Assembly (NCBI GenBank): GCA_017307165.1
Contig: JAFKGK010000011.1
Location: forward strand, 34,669-98,668
Length of the DNA: 64,000 nt
From: Candidatus Melainabacteria bacterium
Lineage (GTDB): Bacteria > Cyanobacteriota > Vampirovibrionia > Obscuribacterales > Obscuribacteraceae
Direction: 5' to 3'
A program made the position numbers and the translations under genes. Of the stretch, positions 17,048 to 26,147 are shown piece after piece. Each line of letters begins with the position of its first letter. The first letter of the stretch is position 1. Below the pieces are notes generated by a model. The model was not told the DNA's origin, ran no database searches, and saw only the letters and a list, made by a program, of their open reading frames with translations.

Positions 17048-18151
17048 TTAGCCACCGGCCGCCTGCGACACGCGCCGTTCTGCTCGCTTCAAAAAGGCTG
17101 GCACAATTTCGATCCCCCAGCCAGGCCGGTCTGAAACGGGTATGACCCCGTTAGTGACTTGCAGTACCGGCTCATAGATTTCATCGGCCCAGGTCTGGTT
17201 GTCCTCGATGCTCCACTCCTGGTCCTGGTAGCAGGCTGGCATGGCCTTCGCCAGGTGTAAGGTAAAGACCTGCAATAGCGACCGGTTGGCGCAATGCGGG
17301 GTACAGGGTATTCCGGCCATCTCGGCGAGTTGGGCGACTTTGCGGGCCCGGCTGAGACCGCCGATATAACCGATGTCGGGTTGCACTATGTCCACCGTGC
17401 CCAGCCGGATCATCCGGTTGAACTGCTCAAGGGAATGGTCCTGCTCTCCTCCGGCCACCGCTATATCAAGCGCCGCCGCCACCTGGGCCGTATTTTCAAT
17501 TTCAGGGAAGGGGCAGGGTTCCTCGAAGTGGAAGTACCGGTACTTTTCCAGCAACCGGCCGACCGCAATTGCCCGTGGCACCGAGAATCCTCCGTTGGCA
17601 TCTGCCCGGATGGTTAAATCCTCACCCAGCGCCTCTCGTATCAGGGGAATCATCTGTTCGGTTCGCCTGGGGGCAGCGTCTGTATCCTGGCCCATCACCT
17701 GGCCAATCCGCACCTTGACACCCCGGAATCCCTGGCTGCTCACGAGGTCGGCCAGACGCTGCGCCTCCTGCTCAGGCGTGATTTTCCGGCTCATGCTGGA
17801 TGCGTACATTGGCACCTCCTGACGGGCCGCCCCGCCGAGGAGTTTATAGACAGGCTGGCCGGTGACTTTACCCAGGAGATCCCATAGGGCCGTGTCAACC
17901 CCGCACAGCGCCCGGCAGAGGAACGAGCCGTGAAACTTGTAGTGATGCGCCAGGCACTTTTCTACCAGGCGCTCAAGTTGCCAGGGGTCCTGGCCCAGGA
18001 AAAATGGGGCGACCATCTTGTGTAATACATCAACCGTTATATCTGCCATATACGGCGAGGTCTGCCCGGTACCTACCACGCCATCGTCCGTAATTATGCG
18101 GACCACCGCCACTTGCGGAGCAAGGTAAGTCTCGATTCGTTCAATTTTCAT
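17048..18151 (-). CDS. Mandelate racemase/muconate-lactonizing enzyme family dehydratase
   Basis: A 367-residue enolase-superfamily enzyme that abstracts a proton alpha to a carboxylate, typically dehydrating acid sugars such as galactarate, gluconate or rhamnonate. The capping domain is followed by the barrel. The lysine motif KVR appears in GFRGVKVRIG. Metal ligands lie in TIRADANGG, the following HFEEP and AGGEQD. The His-Asp dyad is suggested by DIVQPDIGYIGG and CTPHCANRS. The set is typical of the mandelate-racemase subgroup. It sits between the importer genes and the hydrolases, supporting sugar-acid dehydration. Which aldonate or aldarate is used is unknown. Confidence 0.85.
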   Translation of the reverse strand: MKIERIETYLAPQVAVVRIITDDGVVGTGQTSPYMADITVDVLHKMVAPFFLGQDPWQLERLVEKCLAHHYKFHGSFLCRALCGVDTALWDLLGKVTGQPVYKLLGGAARQEVPMYASSMSRKITPEQEAQRLADLVSSQGFRGVKVRIGQVMGQDTDAAPRRTEQMIPLIREALGEDLTIRADANGGFSVPRAIAVGRLLEKYRYFHFEEPCPFPEIENTAQVAAALDIAVAGGEQDHSLEQFNRMIRLGTVDIVQPDIGYIGGLSRARKVAQLAEMAGIPCTPHCANRSLLQVFTLHLAKAMPACYQDQEWSIEDNQTWADEIYEPVLQVTNGVIPVSDRPGWGIEIVPAFLKRAERRVSQAAGG

Positions 18152-18191
18152 TGTGTAAAAGTCCTTAACGGAAGGCGAATGGCCTTTATTC

Positions 18192-19100
18192 CTATTTGAC
18201 GGCCCCTTCCGCGATTCCCTGGGTGATGTTGCGCTGGGCGAAGAGATAGAGCACGATGATCGGCAGCACTGAGATCGCCGTCGCCGCCAGCAGGATGTTT
18301 GTCTGGGGTGTTTCCGCCGAAACGAACCGGGTCAGGCCCCGCTGCACCGGCATCAGGCTATCGTCGTTGAAAATAACCAGCGCTAGCAGGTATTCATTCC
18401 AGACATGCAGGGCCTCAATAACCGCTACCGCCGCCAGGCCGGGCCGTGCCAGCGGTAGCATGATCCGCCAGAAAACACCGAAGGACGAACTGCCGTCAAG
18501 AACCGCTGCTTCCTCCAACTCCTTCGGCTGGCGCACGAAGAAACTGCGCATAATCATAATCGAAAGAGGCAGCCCCTCGGCGATCAACACCAGGATATAG
18601 CCCTGGCGGGTGTTTGCCAGGTGCATATTAACCAGCACTTTGTAGACTGCGATGAACGAGGCGGGTGCCGGAATAATCATGATGGCGAGAATCAGGAACA
18701 TTACCACTTTGCTGCCCGGAAATTCGATACGGGCAAGGGCATAACCGGCCATGCTCGCCACTATCAAGATGCCAATCACCGCAATCACCGTGTAGAACAA
18801 ACTGTTGGGCAGAAACGTCTTGAAATTCCCATCGTTCCAGGCAGTGACGTAGTTGTTCCACTCGAAAGTGGTCGGGAAAAAGCTGCTCCCACTGTAAAGT
18901 TCCTGGGCTTTTTGGACTGAACCTAACAGCACCGAGACGATGGGAAAGAGCGCCACGAAAGCTACCAGCACCAGCAGAGCGTAGAAAGCAAAGCGCCTGG
19001 TAAAAATGCGAGCCTTGCTCGTTAGCTGGTTGCCCCTTGATGAGTGGAAATCAACGCGAAGAGCCCGGGGCGGTGCTGATATTTTGGGGGGTTGTTGCAT
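18192..19100 (-). CDS. ABC carbohydrate transporter permease (MalG-like)
   Basis: A 302-residue inner-membrane protein with about six helices. The cytoplasmic coupling EAA motif (EEAAVLDGSSSFGVFWRIMLPLARPG) identifies a MalG/LacG-type CUT1 permease. It follows the partner permease by 27 bases and shares a cytoplasmic N-terminal extension (about 30 residues) before the first helix. It would dimerise with that partner and with ATPase subunits. No ATP-binding gene is present in the operon, so a shared ATPase (as MsmX does elsewhere) is presumed. Confidence 0.9.
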   Translation of the reverse strand: MQQPPKISAPPRALRVDFHSSRGNQLTSKARIFTRRFAFYALLVLVAFVALFPIVSVLLGSVQKAQELYSGSSFFPTTFEWNNYVTAWNDGNFKTFLPNSLFYTVIAVIGILIVASMAGYALARIEFPGSKVVMFLILAIMIIPAPASFIAVYKVLVNMHLANTRQGYILVLIAEGLPLSIMIMRSFFVRQPKELEEAAVLDGSSSFGVFWRIMLPLARPGLAAVAVIEALHVWNEYLLALVIFNDDSLMPVQRGLTRFVSAETPQTNILLAATAISVLPIIVLYLFAQRNITQGIAEGAVK

Positions 19101-19127
19101 TTTTTCTGTCCTCTCTTCCTGATCCCA

Positions 19128-20057
19128 TCACGCATTGGAACGGCGCGAGATCCAGAGTTGAAATAGCGAGAGCGCCACCAGCCCTAACCCGAAGATGACC
19201 GACATCGCCGCGGCCGAACCGTAACGATGGAATTGAAAGGCTTCCTTGTAAATACGCAGGGTCGGTACCTCGGTGTGGTAGCCGGGGCCGCCGTTGGTCA
19301 GTACCAGGACAGTACCGAAGATCTTCAGCCCGCCCAGCAGGGTGAGAATACTGACAATCGTAGTGACGGGGGCCAGGTCCGGCCAGGTAATGTAGCGGAA
19401 CCGGGCCCAGGGCGAGGCCCCGTCCAGTTCGGCCGCTTCGTAATATTCCTTCGGAATATCCTGCAAGCCGGCCAGGAAAAGGAGAAAGCCGAAGCCCCAG
19501 TGGTACCAGACAAAGACCGCTGCCACCGCCCAGACTGCGGTGTCAGGTTCGTTGAGCCAGTTGTGCTGCAAGGCGTCCAGACCGATTGCCCCCAGGAAAC
19601 GGTTGAGAATACCGATCCGCGGGTCGAGCAGCCAGGAGAACATCATCCCAACCACTACGACGGAGAAGACCCCGGGCACGTAGTAGACGGTGCGGAAGAA
19701 AGCCGAAAAGCGTTTGGCCTTATTGACCGCCATCGCCATTCCAAGGGAGACGGCACCCCCAATAACCAGGCCGACCGCCCCGAAGATGACGGCGTTAAGC
19801 ATCGAACTCCAGAAGATGTTATCCTGGAAAACCCGCAGGTAGTTATCAAGGCCGACGAAGGGGGTATCGGTGCTAACCCCGTCCCAACTCTGGAAGCTCA
19901 GTACAATCCCCTGTACGAACGGGATAAGGGTGAATACTCCGATGAGGACCAGGGCCGGGAGCAGAAAGAGGTAAGCTTCCAAACCCCGCCTCCTGTGACG
20001 GGGTTTGGAAGCAAAGGATCGCGGTTTTGCCTTGCCGGCGATTGGGGTGCTAGCCAT
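19128..20057 (-). CDS. ABC carbohydrate transporter permease (MalF/UgpA-like)
   Basis: A 309-residue inner-membrane permease of the CUT1 family with about six helices. The EAA loop is recognisable as YYEAAELDGASPWARFRYITWP. The chosen ATG at 20057 lies six bases after AGGAG, within the overlapping end of the binding-protein gene; a GTG one codon earlier is an alternative. Overlap with the upstream gene implies coupled translation. It forms the permease pair with the downstream MalG-like protein. Confidence 0.9.
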   Translation of the reverse strand: MASTPIAGKAKPRSFASKPRHRRRGLEAYLFLLPALVLIGVFTLIPFVQGIVLSFQSWDGVSTDTPFVGLDNYLRVFQDNIFWSSMLNAVIFGAVGLVIGGAVSLGMAMAVNKAKRFSAFFRTVYYVPGVFSVVVVGMMFSWLLDPRIGILNRFLGAIGLDALQHNWLNEPDTAVWAVAAVFVWYHWGFGFLLFLAGLQDIPKEYYEAAELDGASPWARFRYITWPDLAPVTTIVSILTLLGGLKIFGTVLVLTNGGPGYHTEVPTLRIYKEAFQFHRYGSAAAMSVIFGLGLVALSLFQLWISRRSNA

Positions 20058-20059
20058 CA

Positions 20060-21499
20060 CTAACTCCTTTGAGCTGCTTCCAGGTCGTCGAGAACCTGGT
20101 CAACACTCTTCTCCTTGAGAACCAGGCTCTGAATGCCTTTTTGCATCGCTTCGTTCACCTGCGCCTTTAGAGGGTTGCTTATAACCTGGGTCTTATCGAC
20201 AAGCGAGGAGAACCCGGTTACCTGCGGGGAAAGCTTCGACGTATCTAAGGCGTTGGGATTGGCCGGAAGCAAAGGAACCGTATCAAACATTTGCTTCTCT
20301 TGAGCCGGATCAGTCATCCATTTAATGAATTTCAGCGCCTCATCGGGGTGCTTACCTTTCGGGTTGATCGCCATGCCTCTACCAAAGCCGCCGACTGAGC
20401 GAGGTTCGAGTTTGCCGTTGCCGGCCTTTGGAAGCGGAAATGAAATAAAGGTGGTGAAGTCAGGGGCAGTCGTTTTTGCTACCGAAATGCTTACGGCGCT
20501 GTCGTAGTAAGTAGCAAGATCCTGCACGTTAAAGAATTCCTTCTCGCCGGTGGCGTTATCGCTTGAACCGGTAGGCAGGGCGTTATTGGCGATAGCCCCG
20601 GCGTCGCGCAGGTCAACGATAAGTTGCAGGGCATTTCGCCAGGCATCGGACTTCCAGGGTAGCTTACCGCCGAAGGTCTGGCTGATCTCGTCATCGGTTA
20701 AAAAGTTAGAGACATAATGCTGGATGAACAGAGCCGTATTCGAGGAAGCCAGCAAGAACGGGGCGCTCTTCGAATTATTAATCTTCTTCAACTGGTCAAT
20801 GAATTCAGGCATGGTCGCCGGTGGCGTACTCAGGTCCAGTCCGGCTTTCTTAAAGATGGTCGGGTTACCCAGAACGGCATAGGTATTTATCTCCCAAGGG
20901 GCCCCGTAAATCCCCGGTTGGAGGCCCTGAGGGTTGCCCTCCTTCCAGGTTATCTGCTTGAGCACCGAGGAGGAGAAGTTTTTGCTCCAGCCTTTGTCCA
21001 TTTCCGGTTGCAAATTCATGGCCCAACCGGCTTTGTAATACGGAGCCATATCGTTGTATTTAGCCAGGGCAGAGTACATATCGGGCATGTCACCGGATTG
21101 GGAGCTGGCCTGTAACTTCTGGAGGTAATCGGTGGGGCCGGCTGTGTTAATGGTGACTTCGACGCCGGTTTGAGCCAGATAGGTCTTGGCGAGGGCTTCC
21201 AGGGCCGCGGCCTGGCCGCGCGACTGGTTCAGTAAGACCAGTTTTATGCCATTCGGGGCTACATTAGCCGCAGCCGTAGTGGCCGAAGCCGCGGTTGTGG
21301 CAGCGGTAGTAGCAGCACCGGCGGCGGTAGTGGCAGCGCTGGCGGCCGTAGTAGCATTGGTAGCTGCGGTAGTCGCCACAGTGCCGGAAGTGGGCGTGTT
21401 ATCGCCGCAGGCGGCGAGTATAGCGGCAGCCGTTAAAGCGCCGCCGGTCAAGGCGATAAATCTACGCCGGTTCAATCTTTTAGCTGTCTCCTCAGACAT
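20060..21499 (-). CDS. ABC carbohydrate-binding lipoprotein (extracellular solute-binding protein)
   Basis: A 479-residue family 1 solute-binding protein. An N-terminal Tat-like signal (NRRRFIALTGG) runs into a lipobox LAAC with Cys31 as the lipidation site. A long Ala/Thr-rich linker (about residues 38-75) anchors the periplasmic-type domain, which starts at GIKLVLLNQSRG. The architecture (AxxKGKHPDEALKFIKWM near residue 390) is typical of CUT1 sugar-binding proteins. It is the first gene of the catabolic operon, with a strong GGAGGAG ribosome binding site. The ligand is unknown; an oligosaccharide or sugar acid is likely from context. Confidence 0.9.
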   Translation of the reverse strand: MSEETAKRLNRRRFIALTGGALTAAAILAACGDNTPTSGTVATTAATNATTAASAATTAAGAATTAATTAASATTAAANVAPNGIKLVLLNQSRGQAAALEALAKTYLAQTGVEVTINTAGPTDYLQKLQASSQSGDMPDMYSALAKYNDMAPYYKAGWAMNLQPEMDKGWSKNFSSSVLKQITWKEGNPQGLQPGIYGAPWEINTYAVLGNPTIFKKAGLDLSTPPATMPEFIDQLKKINNSKSAPFLLASSNTALFIQHYVSNFLTDDEISQTFGGKLPWKSDAWRNALQLIVDLRDAGAIANNALPTGSSDNATGEKEFFNVQDLATYYDSAVSISVAKTTAPDFTTFISFPLPKAGNGKLEPRSVGGFGRGMAINPKGKHPDEALKFIKWMTDPAQEKQMFDTVPLLPANPNALDTSKLSPQVTGFSSLVDKTQVISNPLKAQVNEAMQKGIQSLVLKEKSVDQVLDDLEAAQRS

Positions 21500-21538
21500 A
21501 CTCTTCTCCTCCTTGAAAATTGGTATAGCAAACTTAGC

Positions 21539-21560
21539 TTGAACAGGTATTACCTTTCAA
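21539..21560. promoter_or_regulatory. Near-palindromic operator candidate before the sugar operon
   Basis: A perfect AGGTATTACCT core is flanked by TTGAA and TTCAA arms, with one extra base on one side. It lies 40-60 bases upstream of the binding-protein start. On the minus strand a TTGACA (about 21573-21568) precedes it at promoter-like distance. The likely ligand is the LacI/AraC-type regulator encoded upstream, which is an inference. Confidence 0.45.
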
Positions 21561-21641
21561 AACGTACCTGTCAACAGAGACGTTAATAACCAGAATTTAG
21601 TTTTTTTGACAAAAGGCGTTAGGTTTTATTTGTCTGTTAGG

Positions 21642-22028
21642 TTAAGTAGTTGTATAAATCCCAATATCGGCAAGAGTATTCGTGAAATCGTCGTACAGTA
21701 CCGGCTTAAGCCAACTGCCGTCAACTTCCAACCCCCACCTGTTAAGGGTCACCTCGGACGAAGAACACACAATGATTGGAATTTGCCGGGCTATCGTATC
21801 TGAGCGCAATTCGCCCAGCACTTTAGCAATATCCAGGCCAGGCGTGTCAATATCCACAATAACCGCTTTCGGTTGCCACTGCATAGCCAGCGGTAAGATT
21901 TCGCTGTCTTTTGAAGTATTCAGCAGCTCTAACCCGCTTCTGACGGCATAACGCTGAATTAGATATTTAAATTGTGGTTCATCTTCTAATAATAGAAGGT
22001 AAGATAAGCGTTGTGTGTCCATAGACAC
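21642..22028 (-). CDS. Stand-alone response-regulator receiver protein
   Basis: A 128-residue CheY-like protein. The acidic pocket is at LLLEDEPQ, the phospho-acceptor aspartate in VIVDIDTPG, and the conserved lysine in WLKPVL. The Thr/Ser and Tyr/Phe switch positions are in VCSSSE. No output domain is attached, so it would act by protein contact, presumably as a phospho-partner of the adjacent hybrid kinase. The start is uncertain (GTG at 22028 or ATG at 22022), and no clear ribosome binding site is visible. It lies between the kinase and the sugar operon on the same strand. Confidence 0.8.
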   Translation of the reverse strand: MSMDTQRLSYLLLLEDEPQFKYLIQRYAVRSGLELLNTSKDSEILPLAMQWQPKAVIVDIDTPGLDIAKVLGELRSDTIARQIPIIVCSSSEVTLNRWGLEVDGSWLKPVLYDDFTNTLADIGIYTTT

Positions 22029-22207
22029 ATAGTGCCAGATAAAAACCTAACTGTCTTGGACAAATCTCAGTTTCACTTGCACAAAACTCAGTATAGTTAA
22101 TTTAAGGAGTAATACAGGTAGTAAAAAAGAAGTTGATCTTGAGTGTAATAGGAAAAGGTGAAACATGGTTATCCGCAACCAAGCTGAACCGCACGAAATA
22201 GCAATTC

Positions 22208-25200
22208 TTAATGTAATCGGTGACTTCGCCGGTAGGCGCTTGGCGATTTTCCAACCTCACGTTGGAAAACTCGGCTGAAATAACCAATATCCGAGAAGCC
22301 TACTGCCAGAGCAACCTCCGTTACGGTCTGGTCAGGCTGCTCTAACAACTCACAGGCTTTTTTAATCCGGAACCGGTTGAGAAAGGTCAAAGGGCTAATG
22401 CCGGTTTCTTGTTGAAAACAGGTGGAGAGATAATTTTCATTTACCGAGAGATATTGGGCTAAAAGTTCACGAGTAATCGGTTGAGCAAAATTAGCGTGGA
22501 TATAAGCAATGGCCCGGCGAACCAGTAGTTGCGGCGCAGAACCGGGGCGGTTGGTACGATCCAAAACTTTCCCTAGCTGGGTTATGGTTTCCTCAGCGCT
22601 GATTACACCCTTCTCAAGTACCATTACTACGCTTTGTTGATTTAGTCGCCCCATTTCCTCTTCAGTCAGGGCTCTGTCACTGAGTACAATAACAGGAATA
22701 TCACGGGTCGCAGGGTTTCCTCTGAGTACTTCCAGGGTACCAAAGCCATCCAACTCCGGCATCATCAAATCAAGCAATATCAGGTCCGGCCGCCGGTTTT
22801 GCACAAATTTTACAGCCTGAAGCCCATTATGAGCGTAAGAAATATTGCAATTTGGGATAGTTGATTGAACCAGGCGGGTGTACATTTCAAGGATACTCAA
22901 GTCATCGTCAACCATCAAGATGGTTGGAAAGGCCGGTGTCGCGACTGGCGGGGCGCTCAATAGCTGCTTGAACTGGGCCAGATCGAGTGATGGGCCGCTG
23001 TGACCCAACTTTATGACTAAAGAGCTATCAACCGTACCAGGCCAGGAAAATGAAAAAGCAGGTATATTCTGGGTTGCGGGATAGTTTTGCAAGCCCCGGA
23101 AAACGTCCCACCCTGCTGTTGCACTTAATCTTTGATCGACAAGAATAGCCTCCGGTGGCGCAGCCGCCAGGCGAAGCTGCCATTGAGCCATTTCAGCGGG
23201 AGGATAAACTACCACTTCCAGGTCTTGCGAATGTAAGGCCACTTTTATTCCTTCGATGTTTTTGCTATTGGTTTCGTTTGTTACTACAACTACGAGAGGC
23301 CGGCCAGGTTGCGCCGATTCGGTGGCTTCTTGCTGCTCAAGCAGAGGTAAGGTGAACCAGAAGGTGGCGCCTTCACCTTCCACGCCAGAGGAACTTACAT
23401 TTATGGTACCGCCGTGCAGCTCGACCAGGTGACGGCTGATCGCGAGACCCAGGCCAAACCCACCGTATCCGCGGCTGGCGGTTCTCTCAGATTGGCTAAA
23501 TTCATCAAAAATACTATTTTGTTCCGCCGAGGATATGCCAATGCCAGTGTCCCTCACCCACACGGAAACTTGCTCACCGGTTATTTCAACAACCAACTTT
23601 ATGCTACCGTTAGCCGTGAACTTAATAGCGTTACTGACTAAATTGAGGACAACCTGACGCAGACGGGTGCGGTCCCCGAGTACCATTGCCGGCTGATCAG
23701 GTATGGTAAGCTGCCAGCTAAGACCTTTATCACGGGCCAGTTGTCCTACCGTAACGAGGACCGGTTGAAGGGCTTCTACTAAATTTACGGGTTCGAGGGA
23801 AAGCCGCAGTTGACCGGCCTGGTTGGTGCTCAGGTCCAACACATCTCTGATTAAAAGTCCCAGGTGCTGGGCGCTGGCGTTGATCCTTTCAAGGTCCTGG
23901 CGGGGGGCCGGTTTTCCCTCGGAGTGTTCGCGCAAAATCAGTTCGCTCAGGCCAACGATCACGCTCAGCGGAGAACGTAACTCGTGGCTGACCATTGACA
24001 GGAATTTTGTCTTGAGTTGATCGGCTTCTTCGGCCAGCTTGCGGCCGTCAGCGGCTTCATTATAAAGTTTGCAATTTAAAAGGGCCGCTGAAACATTCCT
24101 GGTAATTGCGCCGCATAAATCTATATTACCCGTATCATAGGCAATAAAACCTATCTGCTTTTCTTGCAACATTAAAGGGGTTAGTAGCAGGGAATACGGT
24201 TCACCGGCGGGGTAAAGGTCGCCAGGAGGGAAGGACCGGGTAAGAAAGGGGCGGTATTTTAACCCTGCTGATGAGGGATCAAGGGCCAATAAGGTACTCT
24301 TACCTACTATGTCGTCATCTTCTTCGTCTTCTTGAAGAGGTTCAAACATGGCAATTTGAAAATCCTGGATACCGACATCAGGCAGGGAGGTTTCGAGAAT
24401 TTTTAGTACCTGGGCCGGGTTTGAAGCTGCTAACAACTGGGCGGTCATTGTACCAAACCGGTCCGCGACCGCTTGAAGTTCCACCAGCGAGAGCGCTTCG
24501 TATTGCCGCTCATGTTCAATTATCACCTGGCGTGCTTTGTCAATCAGTTGGTAGCCAAATTCTATGGAGCCCGGATCATCAGGATTGATGGTCAAGGTGC
24601 TGTAGAACTGGGTAAGCACCGAAACTGCACTTTGAAGTAGATATGGTCCATCCCCAACTGTTTGCACATAATGTAATATATCTAACAGGGTAGTTAGAAA
24701 AGAAGCCTCACTACCATTCCCTGCGCTCATTAAAAAAGAATCTATAAGTAAAAGAAACCAGCGGGTAAGCTCTTGTTGGTTTAGCCGGTAAGATTTTGCC
24801 TGGGCCGCCCGGGTCATCAGGTTAGCCAGTTGTGATTTTGTCATAACCGGCTCAGTTATAGCTGCGGGTGCTAAGGGCGGAGAAACTATTTTTACTCCTT
24901 CGGATTGGTAAGGCTGGCAACCACAAGATCGCCTTATTACAAGTTGCGCCGGTATTTGCACTGTTTTAGGTACGGGCGGGTTCCCTTCAATGGTTTTAAC
25001 CAACAAATCAACTGCTTCATACCCTTGCTCGAAAGTTTGAAGGTGAACTGTGGTGAAAGGAGGAATTTGCGCATCTGCCGCCACCGGATCATTAACACTG
25101 ATAAAAGCTAAATCCTCGGGAACCCGATAGCCGGCCTCTTTCAAAACCTGCATTGCCCCAACTGCCGATTCAAAATTTCCGACTATCAAAGCAGTAAAGG

Positions 25201-25801
25201 ACTGGGAATAATTCAGTAATTGGGCCATTGCCGCCCGGCCCCCGCTAACAGAATGCTCACCATATGCTATCAAGTTCGGATCAGCGACTGAACCAAAAGA
25301 TTTCATAGCTGTTCGAAAACCTTCTAACCTGAGCAAACTATCGCCGATACCATTCTTAAAGCCGGCAATATAAGCGATACGGCGGTGCCCGTGTTGCCAG
25401 AGATGTTCAACCGCCTGAAAAAGCCCGCCCATACTGTCTAAAACAACCGAAGTACCCCGGTTATCCAACTGGGTAAAAACCATTGGGAAGCCGTTTAAGT
25501 TTAGTTCGTCTAAATATTGTGAAAAAAAATAGGGTCGTACCGAGGGCAGTACAATCAAGCCGTCGGTATTCCAGGAGCCGACAGGAACAAAGGAAGTCTG
25601 AGGTGAAAGAACCGGTCCCGCAGATATTCTTTGATCGGGGTGAAGCGGGCTATCCAACCCGCAACCAATTAATATATTGCAGTTATACTCTTTTGCCGAA
25701 GCGAGTATGCCCTGGAAAGTAGAGCGGAGAATATGGGAAAGAGTGTTACTCCGATATACCGGATAACCCACAAGCACACCGATAGTTCGAGGAAGGTGCA
25801 T
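22208..25801 (-). CDS. One-polypeptide hybrid regulator: LacI-type sensor, histidine kinase, receivers, AraC output
   Basis: A 1197-residue cytoplasmic protein. Residues about 5-300 form a LacI/PBP1-type ligand-binding domain without the LacI DNA-binding helix-turn-helix (TIGVLVGYPVYRSNT, then HRRIAYIAGF and ALIVGNFESAVGAM). A helical/GAF-like middle follows (about 440-590). The histidine kinase has phospho-acceptor His606 (SHELRSPL), an N box (NLVSNAIKF) and a G1 box with Asp751 (DTGIGIS). A degenerate receiver keeps an aspartate at 889 (ILVDQRL) but lacks the acidic pair. A canonical receiver has Asp1011 (LLDLMMPELDG). An AraC/XylS double helix-turn-helix ends the protein (about 1105-1197). 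No transmembrane segment is visible. The ATG at 25801 is taken as the start; a TTG three codons earlier is possible. It lies upstream of the sugar operon on the same strand and probably controls it. Confidence 0.9.
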   Translation of the reverse strand: MHLPRTIGVLVGYPVYRSNTLSHILRSTFQGILASAKEYNCNILIGCGLDSPLHPDQRISAGPVLSPQTSFVPVGSWNTDGLIVLPSVRPYFFSQYLDELNLNGFPMVFTQLDNRGTSVVLDSMGGLFQAVEHLWQHGHRRIAYIAGFKNGIGDSLLRLEGFRTAMKSFGSVADPNLIAYGEHSVSGGRAAMAQLLNYSQSFTALIVGNFESAVGAMQVLKEAGYRVPEDLAFISVNDPVAADAQIPPFTTVHLQTFEQGYEAVDLLVKTIEGNPPVPKTVQIPAQLVIRRSCGCQPYQSEGVKIVSPPLAPAAITEPVMTKSQLANLMTRAAQAKSYRLNQQELTRWFLLLIDSFLMSAGNGSEASFLTTLLDILHYVQTVGDGPYLLQSAVSVLTQFYSTLTINPDDPGSIEFGYQLIDKARQVIIEHERQYEALSLVELQAVADRFGTMTAQLLAASNPAQVLKILETSLPDVGIQDFQIAMFEPLQEDEEDDDIVGKSTLLALDPSSAGLKYRPFLTRSFPPGDLYPAGEPYSLLLTPLMLQEKQIGFIAYDTGNIDLCGAITRNVSAALLNCKLYNEAADGRKLAEEADQLKTKFLSMVSHELRSPLSVIVGLSELILREHSEGKPAPRQDLERINASAQHLGLLIRDVLDLSTNQAGQLRLSLEPVNLVEALQPVLVTVGQLARDKGLSWQLTIPDQPAMVLGDRTRLRQVVLNLVSNAIKFTANGSIKLVVEITGEQVSVWVRDTGIGISSAEQNSIFDEFSQSERTASRGYGGFGLGLAISRHLVELHGGTINVSSSGVEGEGATFWFTLPLLEQQEATESAQPGRPLVVVVTNETNSKNIEGIKVALHSQDLEVVVYPPAEMAQWQLRLAAAPPEAILVDQRLSATAGWDVFRGLQNYPATQNIPAFSFSWPGTVDSSLVIKLGHSGPSLDLAQFKQLLSAPPVATPAFPTILMVDDDLSILEMYTRLVQSTIPNCNISYAHNGLQAVKFVQNRRPDLILLDLMMPELDGFGTLEVLRGNPATRDIPVIVLSDRALTEEEMGRLNQQSVVMVLEKGVISAEETITQLGKVLDRTNRPGSAPQLLVRRAIAYIHANFAQPITRELLAQYLSVNENYLSTCFQQETGISPLTFLNRFRIKKACELLEQPDQTVTEVALAVGFSDIGYFSRVFQREVGKSPSAYRRSHRLH

Positions 25802-26147
25802 ACTCTTCAACCCTATTACGTTACATTAACAGGTTTTCCAAAGTTGGATTGGCTTTTTGTAATTAGAACAAAATCTTTCAAAAATTTTGATGTTCCAATT
25901 AATTTCAAATCGTTTCTATAAAAGAAAAGCCTTATAAACCCATGTCATCATCAAAAATGCCCTCGCAAGTTAGAGGACCAGCTTTCCTGTTATTTTAACA
26001 CAAGCCACTCTTGATAGAATGCTTATTACTGGTTACAGTCTGTCTGACTATACCCTGGAAGGGAAGCGTGGGACAAAAGGAAAAGCAAGGTGGATAAAAT
26101 TTGTAAGGCTTACGGTTTTCAGAAAGCCGGTTAATATTTGTGGTTAT
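25802..26147. other. Intergenic region before the truncated parB copy
   Basis: About 345 bases. It includes an imperfect CCTC/GAGG hairpin (about 25961-25976) resembling the sequence downstream of the intact parB. No gene was recognised. Confidence 0.35.

Noticed and set aside
19227..20063. Long plus-strand open frame opposite the MalF-like permease
   Set aside because: Polar, repetitive composition (Glu/Gly/Arg/Pro-rich) and no ribosome binding site. The permease on the other strand has clear transmembrane helices and an EAA motif.
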